A stretch of 64,000 nt of DNA from JALZKA01 sp033856515 (GTDB taxonomy: Bacteria > Actinomycetota > Thermoleophilia > Solirubrobacterales > 70-9). The position numbers were made by a program, and so were the translations under genes. The stretch lies in assembly GCA_033856515.1 (NCBI GenBank), contig JAWVEY010000019.1, positions 1-64,000 of the forward strand. Reading direction: 5' to 3'. This document shows, in pieces, positions 1-7,323 of this stretch. Below the pieces are notes generated by a model that did no database searches, was not told the DNA's origin, and saw only the letters and a program-made list of their open reading frames with translations. Each line of letters begins with the position of its first letter. Within the stretch, counting starts at the first letter, position 1.

Positions 1-537
1 CCCGAGGAGGAGCCCTCAGCCGCCCCCGAGCCCACGACGGATGAACAGCCCATGGCGTCCGATGAGCCGGAGCCGGAGCCGGAGCTTGCGGGCGAGGCGG
101 AGCAGCCGGATCCGAGCGAGGCGTCGAGCTTCACCACCGCCGAGCGTGAGGCGATCGCGGATCAGCCCACGGTGTTCTTCGAGCAGCAGGCACCCGCCGA
201 GCTCGAGCTCGGCGATCTCGAACTCGATCTCGACGAGGAGATCGAGGAGGTCGGCGGCGCCGTTTCAGAGCCCGTGACGGACGAGCAGCCGCTCATCGTC
301 GAGGAGGCTTTCTCGGAGCCGGAGGGCGGCACCCAGGTCGCGGAGCCTCCGCATGAGGTCGAGCCCGAGCCGGCGGATGATGCGGAGGAGCCAGGCGAGA
401 CCGAGGGCGCGTCGGAAGGCGACGAGGGGACGAGCGACGAGGACGTTCTCGAAGAGACCCCGGAGTTCCTGCGCGACAACCCGGACGACGACGAGCTCTG
501 GTTCGAGCAGGGCGAACCGAAGGACTTCGACTTCTAG
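1..537 (+). CDS. C-terminal part of a very acidic low-complexity protein (partial)
   Basis: The reading frame is open from the first base, so the start lies upstream of the window; the stop is TAG at 535-537. About 178 residues are visible. They are dominated by Glu, Asp, Pro and Ala, with repeated DEQP-containing stretches (residues near 14-18 and 95-99), and look intrinsically disordered. Only the tail has normal composition: EETPEFLRDN, then DDDELWFEQGEPKDFDF. That aromatic and acidic ending looks like a conserved docking or sorting peptide rather than random acid tail. I do not recognise the family, and the folded part, if any, is outside the window. The gene converges directly on gdhA, with no base between the two stop codons, so no separate terminator can fit here. 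Confidence 0.75.
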   Translation, partial: PEEEPSAAPEPTTDEQPMASDEPEPEPELAGEAEQPDPSEASSFTTAEREAIADQPTVFFEQQAPAELELGDLELDLDEEIEEVGGAVSEPVTDEQPLIVEEAFSEPEGGTQVAEPPHEVEPEPADDAEEPGETEGASEGDEGTSDEDVLEETPEFLRDNPDDDELWFEQGEPKDFDF

Positions 538-1932
538 CTAGCTCTCAGCTCTGCCCGTCGGCGCCTCGATGTAGCCGCGGGTGCGGGCGGCTTCGACGAC
601 TCGCTCGATGCCAACCAGGTACGCGGCCTCCCGAAGATCGAGTCCTTCTTCCTTCGCGCGCGCTGATACGTCGCGGTAGGCCTTGCGCATCTTCGTCGCG
701 AGCTTGTCGTTCACGTCCCGCTCGTCCCACTGGAAGTGCTGGAGGTTCTGGACCCACTCGAAATAGGAGACGACCACGCCTCCGGCGTTCGCCATGACGT
801 CGGGGATGATGTAGGTGTCCTTGTCACGGAGGATCTGGTCGGCGGCGGGAGTGGTCGGGCTGTTCGCGCCCTCCACGATGACCTTGCAGTTCATCCGGTC
901 GGCGTTGTCCTCGCGGATCATGCCGCCGAGGGCCGCGGGGATGAAGACGTCGCATGGAACCGCGACGAGGTCCTCGGGATCGATCTCTTCGACATCGGGG
1001 AACTCGGTGATGAGCCCGCCCTGGGAGATGTGGTCGTGGAGGGCGGAGGCGTCGATGCCGTCGTCGTTCTTCACGGCGCCGTTTGCATCGGAGACGGCGA
1101 CCATCGTCGAGCCGAGCTGTTGCATGATGCGCGCGGCCCAGGAGCCGACGTTGCCGAAGCCTTGGACGACGAACTTTGTGGAGGCAGGGGAGAGGCCGAG
1201 CGATGGCGCCGCCTCGCGGAACATGTAGACGCAGCCGCGACCGGTTGCCGCTTCGCGGCCTAGGGACCCTTCGAGCGAGAGGGGCTTGCCGGTGACGATC
1301 GCCGGCGTGTGGCCGTGGAGCTTTCCGTACTCGTCCATCATCCACGCCATCACCTGGGCGTTGGTGTTGACGTCGGGCGCCGGGATGTCGCGGGTGGGGC
1401 CGAGGACCTTCTCGATCTTGTCCATGAACGAGCGGGTGATCTTCTGAAGCTCGGCTTGGGTGAGCTTCGAGGGGTCGCAGTTGACGCCGCCCTTGGCGCC
1501 GCCGAAGGGCACGTTGGCGACGGCGGTCTTCCAGGTCATGAGCGACGCGAGCGCGCGAACCTCGTCGACGTCGACCTCGGGGTGGTAGCGGATGCCGCCC
1601 TTGTAGGGGCCGCGGGCGCCGTTGTGCTGGATGCGATAGCCCGAGAAGACGTGGATCTTGCCGTCGGAGCACTTGACCGGGATCTGGACGGTGACCTCGC
1701 GGTAGGGGGTCCAGAAGACGACGCGAACGTCGTCGGGAAGCTTCAGGTGGTCCGCCGCCTTGTCGAAGTAGTGGCGGACTATGTCGAGGTTCGAGACCTC
1801 GGCCTTCTGAGCGGGTTTTGCGCCGCCGGAGTCTTCGCGCTCCGATTCGCTCGCCATCGGCGAGTGGTCGGTGTGCTGGTCTTCGCTGTCTTCCTTCGCC
1901 GTGTCTTGGGTCGCGGTGCTTGTGTCCGCCAT
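538..1932 (-). CDS. gdhA: Glutamate dehydrogenase (Glu/Leu/Phe/Val dehydrogenase family)
   Basis: Cytosolic NAD(P)-dependent oxidative deamination of glutamate to 2-oxoglutarate and ammonia, or the reverse. The 464-residue product has the substrate lysines in GPYKGGIR (K111) and TWKTA (K135), the active-site PFGGAKGGV (K147), the PAPDVNT segment near 185-190 and the dinucleotide-binding GFGNVGSW at about 258-265, followed by EGANSPTT. The first 45 residues are an acidic Ser/Thr-rich extension not needed for the fold. A GAGGAG ribosome site 8 bases ahead of the ATG at 1932 supports this start over the internal Met26. Glutamate rather than leucine is preferred because of the motif set and length of about 420 core residues. 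A second, shorter member of the superfamily (leucine-type) lies at 12838-13905. Confidence 0.93.
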   Translation of the reverse strand: MADTSTATQDTAKEDSEDQHTDHSPMASESEREDSGGAKPAQKAEVSNLDIVRHYFDKAADHLKLPDDVRVVFWTPYREVTVQIPVKCSDGKIHVFSGYRIQHNGARGPYKGGIRYHPEVDVDEVRALASLMTWKTAVANVPFGGAKGGVNCDPSKLTQAELQKITRSFMDKIEKVLGPTRDIPAPDVNTNAQVMAWMMDEYGKLHGHTPAIVTGKPLSLEGSLGREAATGRGCVYMFREAAPSLGLSPASTKFVVQGFGNVGSWAARIMQQLGSTMVAVSDANGAVKNDDGIDASALHDHISQGGLITEFPDVEEIDPEDLVAVPCDVFIPAALGGMIREDNADRMNCKVIVEGANSPTTPAADQILRDKDTYIIPDVMANAGGVVVSYFEWVQNLQHFQWDERDVNDKLATKMRKAYRDVSARAKEEGLDLREAAYLVGIERVVEAARTRGYIEAPTGRAES

Positions 1933-2068
1933 CTCGACTCCTCGCGCTTGACTCCTGCCGGGATCGTTTCACATCGCCGCTTGCGCGACGCAGGCGGGGT
2001 GTGAACCTACAATCGGGACTACCAACGGCACACGCTGCTTTCGTGGCTAAAGCCGCTCATTGGTAAAT

Positions 2069-2141
2069 GGGGCCATAGCTCAGTTGGTAGAGCGTCGCGT
2101 TTGCAACGCGGATGTCGCCGGTTCGAATCCGGCTGGCTCCA
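2069..2141 (+). tRNA. tRNA-Ala (anticodon TGC)
   Basis: A 73-base cloverleaf. Acceptor arms GGGGCCA and TGGCTCC pair with one G-U; the D arm is GCTC/GAGC, the anticodon stem TCGCG/CGCGG, and the loop TTTGCAA places TGC at 2102-2104; the T arm is GCCGG-TTCGAAT-CCGGC. The discriminator base is A2141 and no CCA is encoded. A TACAAT hexamer at 2008-2013 could be its -10 box, but I see no convincing -35 box. The tRNA is followed within 10 bases by a long hairpin. Confidence 0.97.
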
Positions 2142-2150
2142 TCACCCTTT

Positions 2151-2199
2151 GCCGAGAGAAGGAATTCCCACACATATCGTGGAAATTCCACTTCTCGGC
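2151..2199 (+). terminator. Long imperfect hairpin behind tRNA-Ala
   Basis: The arms run from GCCGAGAGAAGGAATTCCCAC (2151-2171) to its near-complement ending at 2199, around a short AT-rich loop (acatatc). It sits between the tRNA and the stop codon of the convergent glutathione-transferase-like gene, so it can end transcription from both sides. There is no long T run. The GGAATTCCC core recurs in the hairpin behind tRNA-Lys (31183-31215). Confidence 0.55.
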
Positions 2200-2200
2200 G

Positions 2201-2926
2201 TTAGGGGAGCCAGTCGGCCGGCAGTTTCACCGGCATCTCGCGGCCGAAGTCTGGCGCGATCCGCATCGCGTGATCGCCGGCGGGGCGGCCCTCGATCAGC
2301 GGGCGGAGTTGTGGGAAGTTGAGGAGCACCCGCGTGCTCGTTGCGATCTGGAAGTCGGCAGCGTTCAGCTCGGTGCCGCCGATCGTCCCGGCCTCCATCA
2401 GGCTCTCGATCCTGTCGAGGTGAGACGGAATCTCCGCAACATCACGGCGCGCGGCCTTTTTCCCTCCGCCCTCGTAGCGAAGGTAGAACTGCGCCACCGG
2501 CACCAGCGTCCATTGCGTAACGCCGGGAACCGGTGCGCCCATCGCCTTCAACATCGTCGTCCGAAGCTCAGAGTCCGATGACACGGCCCATCGAAAGATT
2601 CGCCGCGGGACCGGCTGCCAGGTCTGCTCTCCCCACAGTTCGGCCACCTCCACCGCGTCGTGGGCGTCACGGTCGCTCGGAAAGAGCGGTGGCTCCGGCT
2701 GAGCCTCGTCAAGCGCCCGTGAGATCTCGAGTGTCCCCTGCACACGTCGACCATCGAGCATCAGCCCAGGGACCGTTCCGCCCCTGAACCCATGCCGCCG
2801 CATCAGGAGGCGCTGGGATCCTGGCGGAACCTCCACCCGCTGCGCCTCGATGCCCTTGTGCTTGAGCATCAGTTCGGCGGTCCTGGCCGGATGCGAGATT
2901 CGCATCGAATAGACGGTCGCGTTCAC
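2201..2926 (-). CDS. Glutathione S-transferase-like protein
   Basis: A 241-residue soluble protein with the two-part layout of the glutathione transferase superfamily: an N-terminal thioredoxin-like half (residues 1-80, with a cis-Pro at GTVPGLML near 51-58) and an all-helical C-terminal half. The N-terminal position that usually carries Ser, Cys or Tyr reads SMRISHPAR, so the catalytic residue is not obvious. Actinobacteria generally use mycothiol, so the thiol partner is uncertain and the reaction cannot be named. It is a single gene convergent with tRNA-Ala; 25 bases separate its start from the arsC stop upstream, so it may be co-transcribed behind arsC. Confidence 0.7.
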   Translation of the reverse strand: MNATVYSMRISHPARTAELMLKHKGIEAQRVEVPPGSQRLLMRRHGFRGGTVPGLMLDGRRVQGTLEISRALDEAQPEPPLFPSDRDAHDAVEVAELWGEQTWQPVPRRIFRWAVSSDSELRTTMLKAMGAPVPGVTQWTLVPVAQFYLRYEGGGKKAARRDVAEIPSHLDRIESLMEAGTIGGTELNAADFQIATSTRVLLNFPQLRPLIEGRPAGDHAMRIAPDFGREMPVKLPADWLP

Positions 2927-2951
2927 GCGCCGGACGCTATCCGCTCGATCC

Positions 2952-3368
2952 TCACGTCGCGCCGGCCAGATCCGGGATCAGGCCTTCGACCTTCGCCTGG
3001 ATCTCGTCCCGAATCCTGCGAACCGTCTCGAGGTCCTTGTCCGCAGGATCTTCCAGCGTCCAGTCCTCGTACTTCTTGCCGGGATAGATCGGGCACGCGT
3101 CGCCGCAACCCATCGTGATCACGACGTCCGCAGCACGAACGAACTCGTCGGTGAGCTTCTTCGGGAACTCCTGCGACAGGTCGACCCCGACCTCCTCCAT
3201 CGCTTTAACTGCGGCGGGGTTGATCACCTCGGCCGGATCCGAGCCTGCCGTCCTGACACTGACCCGATCGCCCGCAAGCTTCGCCAGCAGCCCCGCAGCC
3301 ATCTGCGATCTCCCGGCGTTGTGCACGCAGACGAACAGGACCTCTGGCACAGAGCTCACGGAACTCAT
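2952..3368 (-). CDS. arsC: Arsenate reductase, low-molecular-weight phosphatase type
   Basis: Reduces arsenate to arsenite in the cytosol. The 138-residue protein has the phosphatase-like P-loop VCVHNAGRSQMA (nucleophile C14, R20) and the resolving-cysteine segment MGCGDACP (C88, C92), followed by PGKKYEDW and LEDPAD, as in the thioredoxin- or mycothiol-linked ArsC class. Start at ATG 3368. It is divergent from arsR across a short spacer that carries direct repeats, a normal arrangement for arsenic-responsive control. No arsenite efflux gene (arsB or acr3) is present nearby, so the arsenite made must be exported or bound by something encoded elsewhere, or handled by the neighbouring cysteine-rich peptide. 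Confidence 0.92.
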   Translation of the reverse strand: MSSVSSVPEVLFVCVHNAGRSQMAAGLLAKLAGDRVSVRTAGSDPAEVINPAAVKAMEEVGVDLSQEFPKKLTDEFVRAADVVITMGCGDACPIYPGKKYEDWTLEDPADKDLETVRRIRDEIQAKVEGLIPDLAGAT

Positions 3369-3384
3369 CGCATGAAATTACTCC

Positions 3385-3411
3385 ATTGAGGAACATTGGT
3401 TATATTGAGGA
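3385..3411. promoter_or_regulatory. Candidate ArsR operator: two direct repeats
   Basis: ATTGAGGA occurs at 3385-3392 and again at 3404-3411, spaced 19 bases start to start, in the AT-rich gap between arsC and arsR. Position and spacing of about two helical turns suggest binding by the ArsR regulator, but the site is not a palindrome of the usual ArsR kind. The second copy also serves as a purine-rich ribosome site for arsR. Confidence 0.4.
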
Positions 3412-3431
3412 CTCTCTATGAAGTGCCTGTT

Positions 3432-3782
3432 GTGACCACCATTGAACTCGCGCCGAAGCGGAAGCGCGCCAAGGGCGACGTGTGCTGTGAGCCCGTCGCC
3501 TTTCCCGACATCGAGCGCGAGCGCGCCGAGCGCCTGGCCCACATAGCGAAGGCGCTTGGCGACCCAATCCGCATGCAGCTGGTCGACGTCCTGCGCACGC
3601 ACGCGGGAAGGGTGTGCGTATGCGAGTTGGTGCCGCTCTTCGACCTCTCACAGCCGACGGTCTCACATCACCTGAAGGTTCTGCGTGACGCCGGCATCGT
3701 CGAGTCCGAGAGACAGGGGCTCTGGGCTTACTACTACGTACGAAACGACGCACTCGACGAGTTGAGTCAGTGGTTGAACTAG
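3432..3782 (+). CDS. arsR: ArsR/SmtB-family metalloid-responsive repressor
   Basis: A winged-helix repressor that leaves DNA on binding As(III) or a related metalloid. From the GTG at 3432 it is 116 residues: a CC pair at 18-19, helix-turn-helix with LGDPIRMQLVDVL, the metal box RVCVCEL (C62, C64), the recognition helix LSQPTVSHHLKVLRDAG and wing VESERQGLWAYY. A further upstream GTG (3423) or TTG (3396) is possible in frame. The CC pair plus CxC box resembles arsenic sensors in which N-terminal and helix-3 cysteines jointly bind the metal. Its 3' end overlaps the next small reading frame by 13 bases, so it leads a tight three-gene unit. Confidence 0.88.
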   Translation: MTTIELAPKRKRAKGDVCCEPVAFPDIERERAERLAHIAKALGDPIRMQLVDVLRTHAGRVCVCELVPLFDLSQPTVSHHLKVLRDAGIVESERQGLWAYYYVRNDALDELSQWLN

Positions 3783-3937
3783 ACACGCACGTTCGGAGTC
3801 CGGAATGTTGCTCGTCCGAGGCGCAGGAGAACTGCTGCGAGCCGGATGTGAAGTCCGAGTGCTGCGCACCGTCTCATGCGGACGGCTGCGGTTGCAGCCC
3901 GGCAGCACCTTCCAACGTGCCCGCTTCCTACCCGTGA
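3770..3937 (+). CDS. Small cysteine-repeat protein in the ars operon (candidate metalloid-binding peptide)
   Basis: About 55 residues if started at GTG 3770, inside the end of arsR. The central part reads CC-x7-CC-x7-CC-x7-CGC: CCSSEAQEN, CCEPDVKSE, CCAPSHADG, CGC. The cysteine pairs repeat every nine residues, giving eight cysteines in 30 residues, which is hard to obtain by chance. Its TGA stop (3935-3937) overlaps the GTG start of the next gene in a GTGA coupling, which supports real translation. Similar CC-rich tails occur on arsenite methyltransferases and other arsenic proteins, so binding of As(III) or a soft metal is a reasonable inference; no function is demonstrated. The alternative is that it is a remnant tail of a lost arsenic gene. 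The exact start is uncertain. Confidence 0.65.
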   Translation: MVELDTHVRSPECCSSEAQENCCEPDVKSECCAPSHADGCGCSPAAPSNVPASYP

Positions 3938-4770
3938 CCCCCGCCGAGATCCAGCTCAACGACCCGCAGACCCTCTACCGGCGGTGGGAGGATCAGCAAT
4001 GGAACCCATTCGAGATCGACCTCGCGCGCGACCGCGAGCAGTGGCAGGCGATGGAGCCGGCCGATCAGGAGCTCATCTACTGGGTCCTCGCCTCACTGAT
4101 GGTCGCCGAGGAGCGGATCACTACGAAGTTCTCCGGCCTCGTCGGCGCTCACGGAAGCGAGGAGGAGGCGACGTTCCTCGCAACGCAACAGGTCGACGAA
4201 GCCCGGCACATGCAGTTCTATGCCCGCTTTCAGGACGAGGTCGTTGCAGAGCCCGCGACCGTCGCCGCGCACGTCGAGCGCGCGCGGCAAGAAGTCACTC
4301 CGGCCTTCCGCAAGATCTTCGACGAGGCTTTGGTCCAGGCTCACGAGCAGCTCGTCGCAGCGCCAGGGGACCTCGCGCTCAAGGTCCGCTTCGTCGCCAT
4401 CTACCACCTGATCCTCGAGAGCACACTCGGCCTCACCACGTTTCGCTTCGCCACGGAGTACTTGGAGCGTGAGTCCCTTCTCCCAGGCTTTGTCGAGGGC
4501 TACTCACTCATCCACCATGACGAGACGCGTCACATCGGCTACGGCGTCTGGTTCCTGCGCGAGAGCGTGCGCGAGCACCCCGACGCCGCCGAGGCGGTCC
4601 GCCAGACCCTCCGCGACCTGCTCCCGTCGGTTGCGGAAGCTCTCGGAGGATCCGGCGATGGCCCCGACATCGAGCGGCTCGGGGTTTCTACCGACGACGT
4701 GCGCCAGTTCGCACTCGCCGGGCTGACCCGCCGGCTCGACATCATCGGCGTACCGCTTTCCTCACTCTGA
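3934..4770 (+). CDS. R2-like ligand-binding oxidase (R2lox-type, ribonucleotide reductase small-subunit fold)
   Basis: A ferritin-superfamily di-metal protein of 278 residues from GTG 3934. Ligand set in order: E59/E60 (VAEERITT), E89 and H92 (DEARH), E162 (LILEST), E197 and H200 (DETRH). A Glu as first ligand, instead of the Asp of classical R2, is the R2lox pattern, and Tyr157 lies five residues before E162, as does the tyrosine that forms the R2lox ether cross-link. The partner position three residues after the first Glu is Ile62, where Val is usual. No large reductase subunit is nearby, which also argues against a ribonucleotide reductase role. The substrate is unknown. Coupled by GTGA to the cysteine-repeat peptide and so probably part of the arsenic-responsive unit. 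A longer start at 3805 would overlap that peptide and is rejected. Confidence 0.75.
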   Translation: MTPAEIQLNDPQTLYRRWEDQQWNPFEIDLARDREQWQAMEPADQELIYWVLASLMVAEERITTKFSGLVGAHGSEEEATFLATQQVDEARHMQFYARFQDEVVAEPATVAAHVERARQEVTPAFRKIFDEALVQAHEQLVAAPGDLALKVRFVAIYHLILESTLGLTTFRFATEYLERESLLPGFVEGYSLIHHDETRHIGYGVWFLRESVREHPDAAEAVRQTLRDLLPSVAEALGGSGDGPDIERLGVSTDDVRQFALAGLTRRLDIIGVPLSSL

Positions 4771-4779
4771 AGCGGCTCC

Positions 4780-4799
4780 AACTGACCGACTAGTCAGTT
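4780..4799. promoter_or_regulatory. Palindromic operator upstream of the flavin monooxygenase
   Basis: AACTGAC-CGACTA-GTCAGTT is a perfect inverted repeat with 7-base arms and a 6-base centre, ending 11 bases before the ATG of the monooxygenase. The CTGACCGACTAGTCAG core is of the kind bound by TetR-family repressors. No TetR gene lies in the window, so the regulator must act from elsewhere. Confidence 0.6.
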
Positions 4800-4810
4800 A
4801 TGGTTGGGGC

Positions 4811-6331
4811 ATGGCCCGCTCGGCGAACGGCTCGACCCCCAACCCGGACCACGAAGTCGCCATCATCGGCGCCGGTTTCTCCGGTATCGGCACCGCGATC
4901 AAGCTTGCCGAGAAGGGCATCGACGACTTTCTGATCGTCGAGGCGGGCGATGGGGTTGGCGGGACCTGGCACTGGAACACCTACCCGGGCGTCGCCGTCG
5001 ACATCCCGTCGCCGTCCTACCAGTTCTCGTTCGAGCAGATGTCGGATTGGTCGCGCCTCTACGCGGTCGGCGACGAGCTCAAGGGGTACGCCGAGCATCT
5101 GGTCGACAAGTACGGGGTTCGCCCCTACATCCGCTTCAACTCGAAGGTGACGAGCGCGGTCTTCGATGAGGATGCGCACCAGTGGCGCCTTGGCATCGAG
5201 GATGGATCTGAGGTCACCGCCCGTTACGTGATCGGCGCAACGGGCGTCTTCAACGAGCCGCGCGTCCCCGACATCGCAGGCGTCTCCGACTTCCAGGGCG
5301 AGAGCCTCCACACCGCCCGCTGGGATCACGACATCTCGCTCAACGGCAAGCGCGTCGGCATCATCGGGACCGGGGCGAGCGCGGTGCAGGTAATCCCCGA
5401 GATCGCGAATGAAGTCGAGCACCTCACCGTCTTTCAGCGCACCCCGATCTGGTGCCTACCGAAGCCAGACCGCTCGCTGGGTGGTTCCCTTGCCGGGCGC
5501 CTTTCGAAGCTGCCAGGCGGGATGCAGCTTCAGCGCCTGGCAAGCCAAATCTTCGTCGAGATTTCCTTCCCGACCGCGCTTCATTTCCACAAATTCGTGC
5601 CTATCTCAGCCATCGGCGAGCGGGCCGGCCGGAAGTTCCTGATGGAGCAGGTCAAGGACCCAGAGGTCCGAGAGAAGCTGACGCCCGAATATCCGGTCGG
5701 CTGCAAGCGGCCCGGCTTCCACAACACGTACCTCCGCACCTTCAACCGAGACAACGTTTTCCTCGAGACCGACCCGATCGAGGGCATCACGGCGAACTCG
5801 GTGAAGACCGCCGAAGGCGCCGAGCACGAGCTCGACGTCCTCATTTTCGCCACTGGCTTTCGCGCCTTCGAGGCGGGAAACATGCCGCCGTATCCAGTCA
5901 CGGGCGCCGGTGGCGTCGATCTCGCAAGCTGGTGGGACGAGAACCGGTTCCAGGCCTATCAGGGCGTGAGCGTGCCCGGCTTCCCGAACATCTTCACGAT
6001 CCTCGGCCCCTACGGCTACAACGGCTCCTCGTACTTCAACCTGATCGAGAACCAGGCGAGACACATCCTGCGGCTGATCGAGCGGGCCCGCTCAGAAGAC
6101 GCAACAAAGATCGAGGTCACGCCCGAGGCGAACGAGCGCTACTTCAAGAAGATGCTCTCGCGCCGCTCCTGGCAGGTCCTCGAGCAGCCCTCGTGCCAGC
6201 TAGCCAACTCCTACTACTTCGATAAGAACGGCGACCGCCCGTTCCGCTCGTCACCCACGCTCGAAGTGAACTGGCAGAGCGGCCACTTCGACCTCGACGA
6301 CTACTCGTTCGCAAAGCTCCACGCCGCCTAG
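4811..6331 (+). CDS. Flavin-containing Baeyer-Villiger-type monooxygenase
   Basis: Uses FAD, NADPH and oxygen to insert oxygen into a ketone or oxidise a related substrate; soluble or membrane-associated. The 506-residue product has a first Rossmann motif GAGFSG (20-25), the GGTWHWNTYPG flavin segment (50-60), the Baeyer-Villiger fingerprint FxGxxxHTxxW at 161-171 (FQGESLHTARW), the second Rossmann motif GTGASA (186-191) and the ATGF segment near 350. All hallmark residues are present. It is preceded by a TetR-type palindrome and followed 12 bases later by a serine hydrolase gene. Substrate is unknown; steroids, cyclic ketones and long-chain ketones are usual for the family. Confidence 0.9.
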   Translation: MARSANGSTPNPDHEVAIIGAGFSGIGTAIKLAEKGIDDFLIVEAGDGVGGTWHWNTYPGVAVDIPSPSYQFSFEQMSDWSRLYAVGDELKGYAEHLVDKYGVRPYIRFNSKVTSAVFDEDAHQWRLGIEDGSEVTARYVIGATGVFNEPRVPDIAGVSDFQGESLHTARWDHDISLNGKRVGIIGTGASAVQVIPEIANEVEHLTVFQRTPIWCLPKPDRSLGGSLAGRLSKLPGGMQLQRLASQIFVEISFPTALHFHKFVPISAIGERAGRKFLMEQVKDPEVREKLTPEYPVGCKRPGFHNTYLRTFNRDNVFLETDPIEGITANSVKTAEGAEHELDVLIFATGFRAFEAGNMPPYPVTGAGGVDLASWWDENRFQAYQGVSVPGFPNIFTILGPYGYNGSSYFNLIENQARHILRLIERARSEDATKIEVTPEANERYFKKMLSRRSWQVLEQPSCQLANSYYFDKNGDRPFRSSPTLEVNWQSGHFDLDDYSFAKLHAA

Positions 6332-6343
6332 CCTTTAGGCGCG

Positions 6344-7129
6344 ATGAGTACGCGCCGAACGCTCACCACAATCGCGGCGGCCACCATCGCTGCCATCGCG
6401 GCCCCTGCTGCGCAGGCTGGGATCAGCCCCGAGGAGGCTCGGCAGTGGCATCCGGGCCTGGAGGGGGCCGAGCGCTATGCGAAGTCGCGATCCACCGAAG
6501 TCTCCTTTGCGATCTACGACATGCGCGACCGCCTTTCGGCACACGAGGGGTCGCGCAGCTACATCATGGCCTCGACCTTCAAGGTGATGCTCCTCGCCGC
6601 CTATCTCCGCCAGGACTCCGTGGAGGACCGCAACCTCACCGGTGGTGAGCGCAACCTGCTCGGCCCGATGATCCGCGAGTCCAACAATTCGAATGCGACC
6701 CAGGTGCGCGACATGCTGGGCCGGGGTCCCGTCGAGAGCCTCGCGAACGCCGCCGGGATGGACGGCTTTCAGTGGAACGACATCTGGGGCTACTGCCGGG
6801 CGGAGCCGAAGGACGGCGCACGCCTGATGCGCCGCCTGCCGGGCCTCCTCCCGAACCGCCACCGCGGGTACGCGCTCCACCTGCTCGAGAACATCATCGG
6901 CCGCCAGCGCTGGGGCGTCGCCCACGTCCAGCCGAAGGGATGGGACCTCGCGTTCAAGGGTGGTTGGGGCCTTCGCGGATTTCACGTCGAGCACCAGATG
7001 GCGCTTCTCACCCACGGCAGGCGAAGCATCGGCGTCTCGGTCCTGACGCAGGGGAATCCGTCACGGCCCTACGGCCGCGAGACACTCGAGGGGGTCTACC
7101 GCCGCCTCCTCAAGGACCTGCCTGGCTAG
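6344..7129 (+). CDS. Secreted serine hydrolase, beta-lactamase class A-like fold
   Basis: A 261-residue protein with an N-terminal signal peptide (RR, hydrophobic AAATIAAIAAPAAQA, cleavage near residue 25). The active-site serine motif is STFK (S77, K80), the second motif SNN (113-115, where class A enzymes have SDN) and the third KGG (205-207, for KTG). The ExxLN segment that supplies the deacylating Glu in true class A beta-lactamases is not recognisable, so a penicillin-binding or peptidoglycan-trimming role outside the membrane is at least as likely as antibiotic hydrolysis. It begins 12 bases behind the monooxygenase stop and may share its transcript. A short stem-loop (6325-6341) covers the junction. 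Confidence 0.7.
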   Translation: MSTRRTLTTIAAATIAAIAAPAAQAGISPEEARQWHPGLEGAERYAKSRSTEVSFAIYDMRDRLSAHEGSRSYIMASTFKVMLLAAYLRQDSVEDRNLTGGERNLLGPMIRESNNSNATQVRDMLGRGPVESLANAAGMDGFQWNDIWGYCRAEPKDGARLMRRLPGLLPNRHRGYALHLLENIIGRQRWGVAHVQPKGWDLAFKGGWGLRGFHVEHQMALLTHGRRSIGVSVLTQGNPSRPYGRETLEGVYRRLLKDLPG

Positions 7130-7323
7130 CGTCGGGGGCCGCGCCGATTCTGCTCGGAGACCGCGCCCCAGAGCCCGATGCCGATGACCGCGAGGATCAG
7201 GATGGCGAAGACGACGAGGATCGTCAGGCCGTCCTTGAAGAGGACGACGAAGGTCATGCCCGCGAACAGGATGAGGAAGACGAGGACCCCGAAGAGGATC
7301 GCGGCGCGAGTATCGAGGTCCAC
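7126..7323 (-). CDS. Small two-helix membrane protein coupled to the rhomboid gene
   Basis: 65 residues, started by a GTG whose first base is the last base of the rhomboid stop codon (TAGTG). Two hydrophobic segments, about residues 8-28 and 33-53, are joined by a short charged turn (FKDG), and the tail is basic (QNRRGPRR), predicting both ends in the cytoplasm. No family is recognised. One-base coupling to the rhomboid gene suggests a co-regulated partner, regulator or substrate of the protease. The 3' end overlaps that of the convergent serine hydrolase by four bases. Confidence 0.6.
   Translation of the reverse strand: MDLDTRAAILFGVLVFLILFAGMTFVVLFKDGLTILVVFAILILAVIGIGLWGAVSEQNRRGPRR

Noticed and set aside
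3805..3933. Upstream start of the R2-like protein
   Set aside because: That stretch codes for the cysteine-repeat peptide in another frame, and GTG 3934 overlaps its stop as a coupled start.
3385..4770. Complete arsenic efflux operon
   Set aside because: No arsB, acr3 or arsA; only arsC and arsR plus the unusual pair.
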